DNA from: Actinopolymorpha pittospori
GTDB lineage: Bacteria > Actinomycetota > Actinomycetes > Propionibacteriales > Actinopolymorphaceae
Assembly: GCF_014873875.1 (NCBI RefSeq)
Contig: NZ_JADBEM010000001.1
Coordinates: 6,448,001-6,512,000, forward strand
Reading direction: 5' to 3'
DNA length: 64,000 bases
The translations under genes and the position numbers were made by a program. The notes under the pieces were generated by a model. The model made no database searches, was not told where the DNA came from, and saw only the letters and a list, made by a program, of their open reading frames with translations. How positions within the stretch are numbered: position 1 is the first letter of the stretch; each line of letters opens with the position of its first letter. Below, piece after piece: positions 25,277 to 33,009 of this stretch.

Positions 25277-26416
25277 GTGGTCGCTAGGAGCAGCATCGGG
25301 GTGTCCCAGGCATCGGCGGTGGCGCAGCCGTCCGGGGCCGGGAGGTCGTCGGAGGCGACCAAGGCGGCCCAGAAGAAGTCGGAGGCGCCAGTGCGGTCGG
25401 CCGACGCGAAGGAGCCGCAGGAGCCGCAGGAGGAGGGCTTCGTCCTCTCCGAGGAGGACGACGCGGACGAGCCCGAGCAGCAGGTCCTGGTGGCGGGTGC
25501 GACGGCTGACCCGGTGAAGGACTATCTCAAGCTGATCGGCAAGGTCCCCCTGCTGAACGCCGAGCAGGAGGTCGAGCTGGCCAAGCGGATCGAGGCCGGC
25601 CTGTTCGCGGAGGAGAAGCTCTCCGCCGGCGCCGACGCGCTGTCGGTGCAGGTGGTGGGCGAGTTCGAGTGGTTGGCCGAGGACGGCCACAAGGCGAAGG
25701 ACCACCTGTTGGAGGCGAACCTCCGGCTGGTGGTGTCGCTGGCGAAGCGTTACACGGGCCGCGGGATGGGCTTCCTGGACCTGATCCAGGAGGGCAACCT
25801 GGGTCTGATCCGTGCGGTGGAGAAGTTCGACTACACCAAGGGCTACAAGTTCTCGACGTACGCCACGTGGTGGATCCGACAGGCGATCACCCGGGCGATG
25901 GCCGACCAGGCGCGGACGATCCGTATCCCGGTGCACATGGTCGAGGTGATCAACAAGCTGGCCCGGATGCAGCGGCAGATGCTGCAGGACCTCGGTCGCG
26001 CGCCCACTCCGGAGGAGCTGGCCAAGGAACTCGACATGACCCCGGAGAAGGTCGTCGAGGTCCAGAAGTACGGCCGGGAGCCGATCAGCCTGCACACCCC
26101 GCTCGGGGACGACGGCGGGTCGGAGTTCGGCGACCTGATCGAGGACACCGAGGCCGTCGTACCGGCCGACGCGGTGGCCTTCCGGCTCCTGCAGGAGCAG
26201 GTCTACTCCGTACTGGAGACGCTCAGCGAACGCGAGGCCGGCGTCGTGTCCCTCCGGTTCGGGCTGACCGACGGGCAGCCGAAGACGCTGGACGAGATCG
26301 GGAAGGTCTACGGCGTGACCCGTGAGCGGATCCGCCAGATCGAGAGCAAGACGATGAGCAAGCTTCGCCACCCGAGCCGTTCGCAGGTGCTGCGCGACTA
26401 CCTCGACCTCACCTGA
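25277..26416 (+). CDS. Second principal-type sigma factor, tandem paralogue lacking region 1.1
   Basis: The 379-residue protein starts at GTG 25277 with AAGGAG six bases upstream. Its first ~55 residues are unrelated to the neighbour's N terminus, but from EEGFVLSEEDDADEPEQQVL onward it is about 90 percent identical by eye to the upstream factor, through region 1.2, region 2 (FSTYATWWIRQAITR), region 3 and region 4. The DNA is also nearly identical: 26261-26409 differs from 24915-25063 at one base that I can find. Sequence changes cluster in the segment between regions 1.2 and 2 (SAGADALSVQVVGEFEW). SigA-SigB pairs lie close together in mycobacteria, but this similarity points to recent duplication or gene conversion. 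Confidence 0.93.
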   Translation: MVARSSIGVSQASAVAQPSGAGRSSEATKAAQKKSEAPVRSADAKEPQEPQEEGFVLSEEDDADEPEQQVLVAGATADPVKDYLKLIGKVPLLNAEQEVELAKRIEAGLFAEEKLSAGADALSVQVVGEFEWLAEDGHKAKDHLLEANLRLVVSLAKRYTGRGMGFLDLIQEGNLGLIRAVEKFDYTKGYKFSTYATWWIRQAITRAMADQARTIRIPVHMVEVINKLARMQRQMLQDLGRAPTPEELAKELDMTPEKVVEVQKYGREPISLHTPLGDDGGSEFGDLIEDTEAVVPADAVAFRLLQEQVYSVLETLSEREAGVVSLRFGLTDGQPKTLDEIGKVYGVTRERIRQIESKTMSKLRHPSRSQVLRDYLDLT

Positions 26417-26422
26417 GCGGGC

Positions 26423-26439
26423 GGCCGGGACTCCCGGCC
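26423..26439. terminator. Short hairpin between the sigma gene and the convergent secreted protein gene
   Basis: A seven-bp all-GC stem (26423-26429 with 26433-26439) with a three-base loop lies seven bases after the sigma stop codon, in a 42-base gap between convergent genes. Confidence 0.55.
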
Positions 26440-26458
26440 TGGCGGCGGTGGCCAGGGC

Positions 26459-28018
26459 TCACCGCGGCGACGCGTTGAACCGCTCGCGCGCCAGCAGCGG
26501 CCTGATCGCGCGGGTGACCTCGCCGCGGGTGAAGTAGGTGCGGAGAGCGTCGTGCCGCAGGGCGTTGCCGATCGGGCCGAGCACCATCGCCTGGTCGAGT
26601 GCGAGGTAGCGCCGAGCGACCGTACCGCTTCGGACCGCGACGGCATCGTAGAAACCGCCTGGGCCGTAGGAGTCCAGGTTCTGCTCGAGCCTGGTCAGGT
26701 TGTCGATCGCCGCCTGCCGTGCGAACGGCAGGGCGAGGAACGCCGCGTGCGGGGTGACCACGCCGTCCCCGTAGGTCGGGGCCGGCTGGGCGGACCGACA
26801 GCCGTCGTAGCCCTGGTCGACGTTGGTTCCCTCGAGGTCGGACGGGTAGCCGGCCGGGTCCATACCCATGGCGTCGACGCCCCACACGCCGTAGCCCCCG
26901 CGGGGGTCGCTCGCGGGGGAGAAGCCCCAGTAGCCGTACTCCGCGTCCCGCAGGCCGTGTTCGATCTGGCCCTGCACATACGCCGGGTGGTTGAGCCCCC
27001 AACTGCGCGGACCCCAGCGTTCCTCGGGAACGAACATCGCCGGCATCAGTGCCTCGAACATGTCGCCGCCCCAGCTCGGGACGAACCTCGACCCGCGGTA
27101 CTGGAACGCGCCCTCGAACACCGGCACGCCGAGGTAGGTCGCGTCGAAGCCGATCGGCCGCTGCTCCAGCCAGGACCAGTCGCAGCTGGCGGGGAAGGTG
27201 CGGTAGGGCGCGAAGTAGTGCCGGGCGGGGATCTGGCCGAGGGCGATGCCGATGTAGCTGGCGATACGCGGCTCGGTGTTGAGGATGTCGTAGTGGTTGC
27301 AGGTGTACCAGACGTCGGGTCCGCGGTCGCGGTAGTTGTCGACGACCGAGCAGCCGGGTGGCTCCTCGTCCCAGAACCCGCCACGCAGGAGGCCGGCGGG
27401 GAAGTCCTCGCCGCGGGCGGTCGGGTTGTAGAAGAAGCCGAAGTCCATCCGGTCCAGCAGGGTCTGCGCCGCGTGGGACCGGGCCGGCATCGCCGACCGG
27501 ACCACGAGGAGGGCCGCCGCGAGCCAGCCGTTGTCGACCGAGGACAGGAAGGGATGGACGACGGAGTTGTCCTCGGGCCAGGTACGCAGGACGGCACCCG
27601 TCTTCGGGTCGTACCAGTTGTAGAACATGCCCGAGGCCTCATGGACGTCCAGCCGGGCGAGGCCGCGCAGGGTCCGCTCGACCCGTTGGTCGGCCTCCGC
27701 GGCCGGGATGATCCCGAGGTCACGGGCGGCGACGGTGCTCCAGAGGTAGCCGCCGATGTTCGTCGGTGAGGTGTAGCCGCTGCGGGTGGCGGGGGACAGG
27801 TCGCCGCCGATGTTGTCGGCCGGGAATCCGGTGGCGGGGTCGACCATCGCCTCGAAGGAGGTCCAGGTGTCACGGGCGTACCGCATCAGGACATCCCGGT
27901 CAGATGGGACCGAAGCCTTCGGCTGGGCTTCGACCGCGCCGGCGGCGAGTGCCGGGGTGGCGGCGAGGCTGGACGCCGCGAGGACGAGAGCGATGGCGGA
28001 GCGCTTCCAGCGGAGCAT
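26459..28018 (-). CDS. Secreted glucoamylase-like/DUF3131-type protein
   Basis: The 519-residue protein has a Sec signal peptide (KRSAIALVLAASSLAATPALA, about 5-25). The mature part has an alpha/alpha-barrel pattern: NIGGYLWSTVAARDLGIIPAAEA, FYNWYDPKTGAVL, VDNGWLAAALLVVRSAMP, FVPSWGGDMFEALMPAMFVPEERWG, YGYWGFSPASDPRGGYGVWG and DGVVTPHAAFLALPFARQAAIDNL. These match the glucoamylase-like (PF10091) proteins, some of which are beta-1,2-glucanases (GH144). Trp, Tyr and acidic residues suggest a carbohydrate substrate; the exact one is unknown. The start at 28018 has GGAGGAG three bases upstream. No sugar transporter is adjacent. Confidence 0.8.
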   Translation of the reverse strand: MLRWKRSAIALVLAASSLAATPALAAGAVEAQPKASVPSDRDVLMRYARDTWTSFEAMVDPATGFPADNIGGDLSPATRSGYTSPTNIGGYLWSTVAARDLGIIPAAEADQRVERTLRGLARLDVHEASGMFYNWYDPKTGAVLRTWPEDNSVVHPFLSSVDNGWLAAALLVVRSAMPARSHAAQTLLDRMDFGFFYNPTARGEDFPAGLLRGGFWDEEPPGCSVVDNYRDRGPDVWYTCNHYDILNTEPRIASYIGIALGQIPARHYFAPYRTFPASCDWSWLEQRPIGFDATYLGVPVFEGAFQYRGSRFVPSWGGDMFEALMPAMFVPEERWGPRSWGLNHPAYVQGQIEHGLRDAEYGYWGFSPASDPRGGYGVWGVDAMGMDPAGYPSDLEGTNVDQGYDGCRSAQPAPTYGDGVVTPHAAFLALPFARQAAIDNLTRLEQNLDSYGPGGFYDAVAVRSGTVARRYLALDQAMVLGPIGNALRHDALRTYFTRGEVTRAIRPLLARERFNASPR

Positions 28019-28159
28019 GGGCTCCTCCTCGCCGGATGGCCGGCCGCTCGAGGGCGGAAAAACGCCTACATCGGCTGCGTAGAGGCTGAGTATCGCGGCG
28101 GAGCGCAGCTTCGGAAAGTAGTCGAGCGGAAACCGACCGGACTCGGCCGGAGATGCGAA

Positions 28160-28192
28160 ACGTGCCGGTCACCGCCATGGTGACCGGCACGT
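28160..28192. terminator. Terminator downstream of the DUF7455-like gene
   Basis: A 14-bp perfect stem (28160-28173 with 28179-28192) with a five-base loop lies about 50 bases beyond the stop of the leftward gene at 28241, before the leftward secreted-protein gene. Confidence 0.88.
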
Positions 28193-28240
28193 CCGGTAGA
28201 CAACTGGGTGTTCGGCCAGGACCTCACACCCTCAGCTGTG

Positions 28241-28447
28241 TCAGCTGGAGGTGTCCACCCCGAGCCGATTGGTCTCGTCGTGGATTTCGCTCGCAACTTC
28301 GCGAAGCTTCTCCGAGTGCGCGCGACCATGATGTGCGCAGAACAGCAGCTCACCGCCGGACGGCAGGGACACCCGGACGTAGGCCTGGGCGCCACAGCGG
28401 TCGCAGCGGTCCGCGGCCGAAAGCGGTGTGGCAACTGCAGCAGTCAC
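28241..28447 (-). CDS. Small zinc-ribbon protein, DUF7455-like, 68 aa
   Basis: The short protein starts at GTG 28447 (VTAAVATPLSAADRCDRCGAQAYVRV). It has a CxxC pair (DRCDRCGA) and a second CxxH pair (LLFCAHHGRAH), the layout of a small zinc ribbon, followed by a helix HSEKLREVASEIHDE. It matches small DUF7455-type proteins found near hrdB and parE in many actinomycetes; the function is not known to me. GGAG is about ten bases upstream of the start. It is divergent from parE, with a 359-base gap between. Confidence 0.8.
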   Translation of the reverse strand: MTAAVATPLSAADRCDRCGAQAYVRVSLPSGGELLFCAHHGRAHSEKLREVASEIHDETNRLGVDTSS

Positions 28448-28806
28448 GTGATCTTCTCTCCGATCCTCGGGGTCTCCAACCCTGCCAACATCAAACCAGG
28501 TGCCGGGTAATCCCGCTCGCCCCAGAATCTCGGATCCGGGACGGGACTCCACCGACCATGTCGCAAACGTACTGCGCCACGCCCCCGAACGCAGGGGCCG
28601 GTCCGGCGTAGAAAGGGTCCTTTGGCAGCCGGATCTGGCCGTTTCGCCCCTCGTCGGTGTGGTCAAGGTCACGCCTGCCGTCCCGGACGGCGTGGGGATA
28701 GGCCGGTGTCGGCGCCGCTGGGTAGCCTGGATCGGCCAGCCAGAAACAAGCGCCAATCACATGCTTTGCGTACAAGGCGAAGTCATGCGAATACGGAAAG
28801 GAGCTG
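28448..28806. other. 359-base divergent intergenic region before parE
   Basis: No gene is supported here. The gap must hold the promoters of the zinc-ribbon gene (leftward) and parE (rightward). I see the near-palindrome AAAGGGTCCTTT at 28612-28623 and the parE ribosome site AAAGGAG at 28797-28803. I could not assign a convincing -35/-10 pair. Confidence 0.5.
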
Positions 28807-30891
28807 TTGTTGTCGACTCGGTCCGCGGACCTCGAGCACGCCGGCTACACCGCCCAGCATCTCACGGTCCTCGAGGGTCTCGAGGCCGTGCGCAAGCGGC
28901 CGGGGATGTACATCGGGTCAACCGATACGCGCGGTCTGATGCACTGCCTCTGGGAGCCGATCGACAACGCCGTCGACGAGGCGCTCGCCGGTGTCTGCAA
29001 GCGCATCGAGGTCATCCTCCACGCTGACGGCTCCGCCGAGGTGCGTGACGACGGCCGGGGCATCCCGGTCGATATCGAGCCCCGCACGAAGCTGTCCGGT
29101 GTCGAGGTCGTCTTCACCCGCCTGCACGCTGGTGGCAAGTTCGGCGGCATCTCCTACACCGCCTCCGGTGGTCTGCACGGCGTCGGTGCCTCCGTCATCA
29201 ACGCGCTCTCCTCACGCCTCGACGTCGAGGTGGACCGCTCGCCGGCGACCTGGGCGATGAGCTTCCGCCGGGGCGTCCCCGGCACCTTCGCCGATGACGG
29301 ACCGCGAGCGGCGTTCACGAAGGGTTCCGGGCTCGCCAAGATCGGACGCGTCAAGAAGGGTACGACCGGCACTCGGGTGCGCTTCTGGCCCGACCGGCAG
29401 ATCTTCACCAAGGAGGCCACCTTCGTCTTCGACGAACTCGTCACCCGTGCGCGGCAGACGTCGTTCCTGGTGCCCGGACTCGAGGTCGTCGTCCGTGACG
29501 TGCGCGAGGCGGAGCCCCGGGAGGAGCGCTTCCGCCACGACGGCGGGATCGCCGAGTACTGCGAGTTCCTGGCCACTGACGAGGGCGTCACCGACGTCGT
29601 GCGGCTGCAGGGTGGCGGGCACTTCACCGAAACCGTGCCGGTCCTCGACGAACAGGGGCAACTCACCCCGCAGGACGTCGAGCGGGACCTCGAGGTCGAC
29701 GTCGCGGTGCGCTGGGGGACCGGCTACGAGACGGAGATCCGTTCGTTCGTCAACGTCATCTCCACCCCCAAGGGCGGCACGCACGTCCAGGGATTCGAGC
29801 GTGCTCTCGGGCGGACCTTCAACGACGCGCTCAAGGGCTCGCGGATCCTGCGCGCCAACGAGTCCGACGTCACCAAGGACGACATCATCGAGGGCCTGAC
29901 CGCGGTCATCACCGTCCGCCTCGCCGAGCCGCAGTTCGAGGGGCAGACGAAGGAGGTGCTCGGCACTCCCGCCGCGTCCCGGATCGTGGCCAACGTGGTC
30001 CAGCAGGAGCTGAAGACGTTCCTGACCTCGACCAAGCGGGGCGAAAAGCCGCAGGCCCGCGCGGTCATGGAGAAGGTCGTCGCGGCGGCTCGGGCGCGGC
30101 TTGCGGCTCGCCAGCACCGCGACGCGCAGCGCCGCAAGAACGCGTTGGAGTCCTCCGCGCTCCCGGCGAAGCTCGCCGACTGCCGTTCGACCGACGTCGA
30201 CCGTACCGAGTTGTTCATCGTGGAGGGCGACTCGGCGCTCGGCACCGCGAAGCTCGCCCGCAACGCCGAGTTCCAGGCGCTGCTGCCCATCCGCGGAAAG
30301 ATCCTGAACGTCCAGAAGGCGTCCGTCACCGACATGCTGAAGAACGTCGAGTGCGCGTCGATCATCCAGGTGGTGGGCGCCGGCTCGGGCCGCACCTTCG
30401 ACCTGGACGCGGCCCGCTACGGCAAGATCATCTTCATGGCGGACGCCGACTCCGACGGCGCGCACATTCGTTGCCTGCTGGCCACGCTCTTCTGGCGCTA
30501 CATGCGTCCGCTGGTCGAGGCCGGGCGCATCTACACCGCTGTACCCCCGCTGCACAGGTTCGAGCTGGTCAACCCCAAGAAGGGGCAGGACAAGTACCTC
30601 TACACCTACTCTGACGCGGAGTACCAACGAACCTGTGTGCAGCTGGAGAAGCGGGGCGTTCGCTGGAAGACCCCGCCGCAGCGTTACAAGGGGCTGGGTG
30701 AGATGGACGCCGACCAGCTCGCCGAGACGACGGTCGACCCCCGCCACCGCACCCTCCGCCGGCTCACCACGGCCGGCGCCGAGGAGGCCGAGCGGGTCTT
30801 CGACCTGCTGATGGGCAACGATGTCGCGCCGCGTCGGGAGTTCCTGGTCGCCAACGCCTACGAACTCGACGAGGCCCGGATCGACGCCTGA
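28807..30891 (+). CDS. parE: DNA topoisomerase IV subunit B / second GyrB-type ATPase
   Basis: The 694-residue protein has the GHKL ATPase domain (LEAVRKRPGMYIGSTDTRGL, EPIDNAVDEALAG, DDGRGIPVD, TASGGLHGVGASVINALS), a transducer domain and the TOPRIM domain (LFIVEGDSALGTAK, PIRGKILNVQKA, ADADSDGAHIRCLLATLF), ending with QRYKGLGEMDADQLAETT. It hydrolyses ATP to drive strand passage with ParC, encoded convergently 4.6 kb to the right. Paired TTG codons at 28807 and 28810 can start it; AAAGGAG at 28797-28803 fits 28810 slightly better. Its 3' end overlaps the convergent TetR gene by 34 bases. Linkage to hrdB matches Streptomyces parE. Confidence 0.93.
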   Translation: MLSTRSADLEHAGYTAQHLTVLEGLEAVRKRPGMYIGSTDTRGLMHCLWEPIDNAVDEALAGVCKRIEVILHADGSAEVRDDGRGIPVDIEPRTKLSGVEVVFTRLHAGGKFGGISYTASGGLHGVGASVINALSSRLDVEVDRSPATWAMSFRRGVPGTFADDGPRAAFTKGSGLAKIGRVKKGTTGTRVRFWPDRQIFTKEATFVFDELVTRARQTSFLVPGLEVVVRDVREAEPREERFRHDGGIAEYCEFLATDEGVTDVVRLQGGGHFTETVPVLDEQGQLTPQDVERDLEVDVAVRWGTGYETEIRSFVNVISTPKGGTHVQGFERALGRTFNDALKGSRILRANESDVTKDDIIEGLTAVITVRLAEPQFEGQTKEVLGTPAASRIVANVVQQELKTFLTSTKRGEKPQARAVMEKVVAAARARLAARQHRDAQRRKNALESSALPAKLADCRSTDVDRTELFIVEGDSALGTAKLARNAEFQALLPIRGKILNVQKASVTDMLKNVECASIIQVVGAGSGRTFDLDAARYGKIIFMADADSDGAHIRCLLATLFWRYMRPLVEAGRIYTAVPPLHRFELVNPKKGQDKYLYTYSDAEYQRTCVQLEKRGVRWKTPPQRYKGLGEMDADQLAETTVDPRHRTLRRLTTAGAEEAERVFDLLMGNDVAPRREFLVANAYELDEARIDA

Positions 30892-31478
30892 GCCGAAGGG
30901 GCTTCCACCGCCGCGGATCCCAGCGGAAAGGCCGCCGCCACCTGCCGGAACGTCTCCGTCGGGTCGGCGGCGGTCACGTTTCCGGTGACCAGCAACGCCG
31001 CGAAGCCGTGCGCGAGCGACCAGGCCGCGAGGCTCGCCGGGTCGCTGGTGGGTGGATCGGGGGGTTGCCCGCCAGCACCGGAGACGCTGCGCCGCAGGGA
31101 CCGCGCGGCGCGTTCCCGGGCGGCCACCAACTCCTCGTCGTCGATGTCGTAGAGATCAGGGCGGAACATCACCTCGAAGTGCGCCCGGTGGTCGACCGCG
31201 AAGCGTACGTAACCGGCGCCCGCGTCGGCCAGGCTCCCCGACGTCTCGTAGGCGCTCGTCACCTCCTCGGCGAGCAGGTCGTAGCCCTGCGCCGCCAGGG
31301 CGGTCAGGAGCCCCGGCTTGTCGCCGAAGTGGTGGGCGGGTGCCGCGTGGGAGACACCCGCTCGCCGGGCGAGATCGCGCAGGCTGAGGGCCGTCGGGCC
31401 ATGCTCCTCGATCGCCTCGAGCGCGACCTGGAGCAGGGCGCGCCGAAGATCGCCGTGATGGTAGGAGTGGCTGGCCAT
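30858..31478 (-). CDS. TetR/AcrR-family transcriptional regulator
   Basis: The 206-residue protein has an N-terminal TetR DNA-binding domain (LRRALLQVALEAIEEHGPTALSLRDLARRAGVSHAAPAHHFGDKPGLLTALA, about residues 11-62) and a helical ligand domain with FAVDHRAHFEVMFRPDLYD, typical of the branch with a WHG-like C-terminal domain. It is divergent from the amino-acid permease gene and most likely represses it, itself or both; a near-palindrome lies just upstream at 31492-31506. Its last 34 bases overlap the 3' end of parE on the other strand. Confidence 0.9.
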   Translation of the reverse strand: MASHSYHHGDLRRALLQVALEAIEEHGPTALSLRDLARRAGVSHAAPAHHFGDKPGLLTALAAQGYDLLAEEVTSAYETSGSLADAGAGYVRFAVDHRAHFEVMFRPDLYDIDDEELVAARERAARSLRRSVSGAGGQPPDPPTSDPASLAAWSLAHGFAALLVTGNVTAADPTETFRQVAAAFPLGSAAVEAPSAQASIRASSSS

Positions 31479-31491
31479 GGACGCATCCTAA

Positions 31492-31506
31492 CTTGACAGC
31501 GACAAG
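31492..31506. promoter_or_regulatory. Candidate TetR operator
   Basis: The 15-base sequence CTTGACAGCGACAAG reads nearly the same on both strands (five of seven pairs match around base 31499). It lies 14 bases upstream of the tetR start and includes TTGACA, a good -35 for rightward transcription toward the permease. An operator overlapping this promoter would fit TetR repression. This is inference. Confidence 0.45.
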
Positions 31507-31650
31507 ATCGAGGTAGGTGGCCGGGATCGCTTCCACATCCGGGCACGTTCGGCTACGGGCGGTGTGGGGCCTTTACCGACCGCACTTGATCCGGCACGGT
31601 GGTGGCAGGAGGGCAAGGCTGAGGGAAGGACAGGAAGGGGGCGCGTCGTC

Positions 31651-33009
31651 GTGCCTGAGTCCGTCACGGTCCCGCCCGAGCCGGAGGCCGAACCAGAACT
31701 CCGTCGGGCCATCGGTCCCAAGCTCCTGCTGTTCTTCGTGGTCGGGGACATTCTCGGCACCGGCATCTATGCCCTGACCGGCCGGATCGCCGGTGAGGTC
31801 GGTGGCGCCGCCTGGCTGTCGTTCGGACTGTCCTTCATCGTGGCCATGTTCACGGCCACCTCCTACGTCGAACTCGTCGGAAAGTACCCGAAGGCGGCCG
31901 GTGCGGCGCTCTACACCCAGCGCGCGTTCGGGATCCACCTCCTCACCTTCATGGTGGCGTTCGCGGTGATGTGTTCCGGGCTCACCTCGGCCGGTGCCGC
32001 CGCCCGAACGTTCGGTGGCGACTACCTCACGGAGTTCGTCAGCGCACCGACGCTGCTGGTCGTGATCGTGTTCCTGGTCGTCCTCGCGCTGATCAACTTC
32101 CGTGGCGTCTCGGAGTCGGTACGGCTGAACGTCGTCCTGACCAGCGTCGAGGTGATCGGGCTGCTCTTCATCATCACGATCGGGGTGATCGCCGTGGCAC
32201 GGGGAATCGGCGATCCCGGAAACGCCCTGGAGTTCCATGCCGGCGCGAACCCGTTCGGTCTCGTGGTGAGCGGGGCGGCGCTGGCGTTCTTCGCACTGGT
32301 GGGATTCGAGGACTCCGTCAACATGGCCGAGGAGACCAACGACCCACCCCATGTCTTCCCGCGCGCGTTGTTCATCGGCATCAGCATCGCCGGCGTCATC
32401 TACATGCTGGTGGCCTTCTTCGCGACCTCGCTCGTCCCGCTCGACATCCTGAGCGCGTCGGACGGACCGCTCCTCGAGGTCGTCCGGGTCGGCGCCAGCT
32501 GGCTGCCGCTGGCGGTCTTCTCCTTCATCGCACTCTTCGCCGTGACCAACTCCGCCCTGATCAACATGCTGATGGCGTCCCGCCTCGTCTACGGCATGTC
32601 GCGGGAACGCATCATTCCGAAGGTGCTCGGGGTGGTCCACCCCAGGCGGCGGACGCCCTGGGTGGCGATCCTCTTCACGTCCGTGCTCGCCATCGGCCTG
32701 GCCAGCTGGGGTGGCGTCAGCGAGCTGGGTGGGACGACGGCGTTGCTGCTGCTGTGCGTCTTCACCCTCGTCAACGCGGCCGTACTCGTCCTGCGCCGAC
32801 AGCCCGTCAAACACCAGCACTTCAGGGCGCCGACGATCTTCCCCGTGCTCGGCATCATCTGCTGCGCCTACCTGGCGACGCCCTTCAGCGGGCGCGACCC
32901 GGACGAGTACCGGATCGCGGGCGTACTCCTCCTGATCGGGATCGTCCTGTGGCTGATCACCTGGGTGGCCAAGAGGGTCAGCGCCGCCCGGGCACACGAC
33001 GAAGCGTGA
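31651..33009 (+). CDS. APC-superfamily amino acid/polyamine permease
   Basis: The 452-residue membrane protein has about 12 transmembrane helices. The first, LLLFFVVGDILGTGIYALTGRIAGEVGG, contains the unwound GxGIY motif of APC transporters, and FFALVGFEDSVNMAEETNDP is the conserved helix 6/loop block in which members bind substrate and cation. Several amino-acid exchangers share this layout; the substrate is unknown. I start at GTG 31651 (VPESVTVPPEPE) because of GGAAGGGGG upstream; an in-frame start at 31564 is possible. Its last 32 bases overlap the convergent MFS gene. It is divergent from a TetR regulator. Confidence 0.88.
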   Translation: MPESVTVPPEPEAEPELRRAIGPKLLLFFVVGDILGTGIYALTGRIAGEVGGAAWLSFGLSFIVAMFTATSYVELVGKYPKAAGAALYTQRAFGIHLLTFMVAFAVMCSGLTSAGAAARTFGGDYLTEFVSAPTLLVVIVFLVVLALINFRGVSESVRLNVVLTSVEVIGLLFIITIGVIAVARGIGDPGNALEFHAGANPFGLVVSGAALAFFALVGFEDSVNMAEETNDPPHVFPRALFIGISIAGVIYMLVAFFATSLVPLDILSASDGPLLEVVRVGASWLPLAVFSFIALFAVTNSALINMLMASRLVYGMSRERIIPKVLGVVHPRRRTPWVAILFTSVLAIGLASWGGVSELGGTTALLLLCVFTLVNAAVLVLRRQPVKHQHFRAPTIFPVLGIICCAYLATPFSGRDPDEYRIAGVLLLIGIVLWLITWVAKRVSAARAHDEA

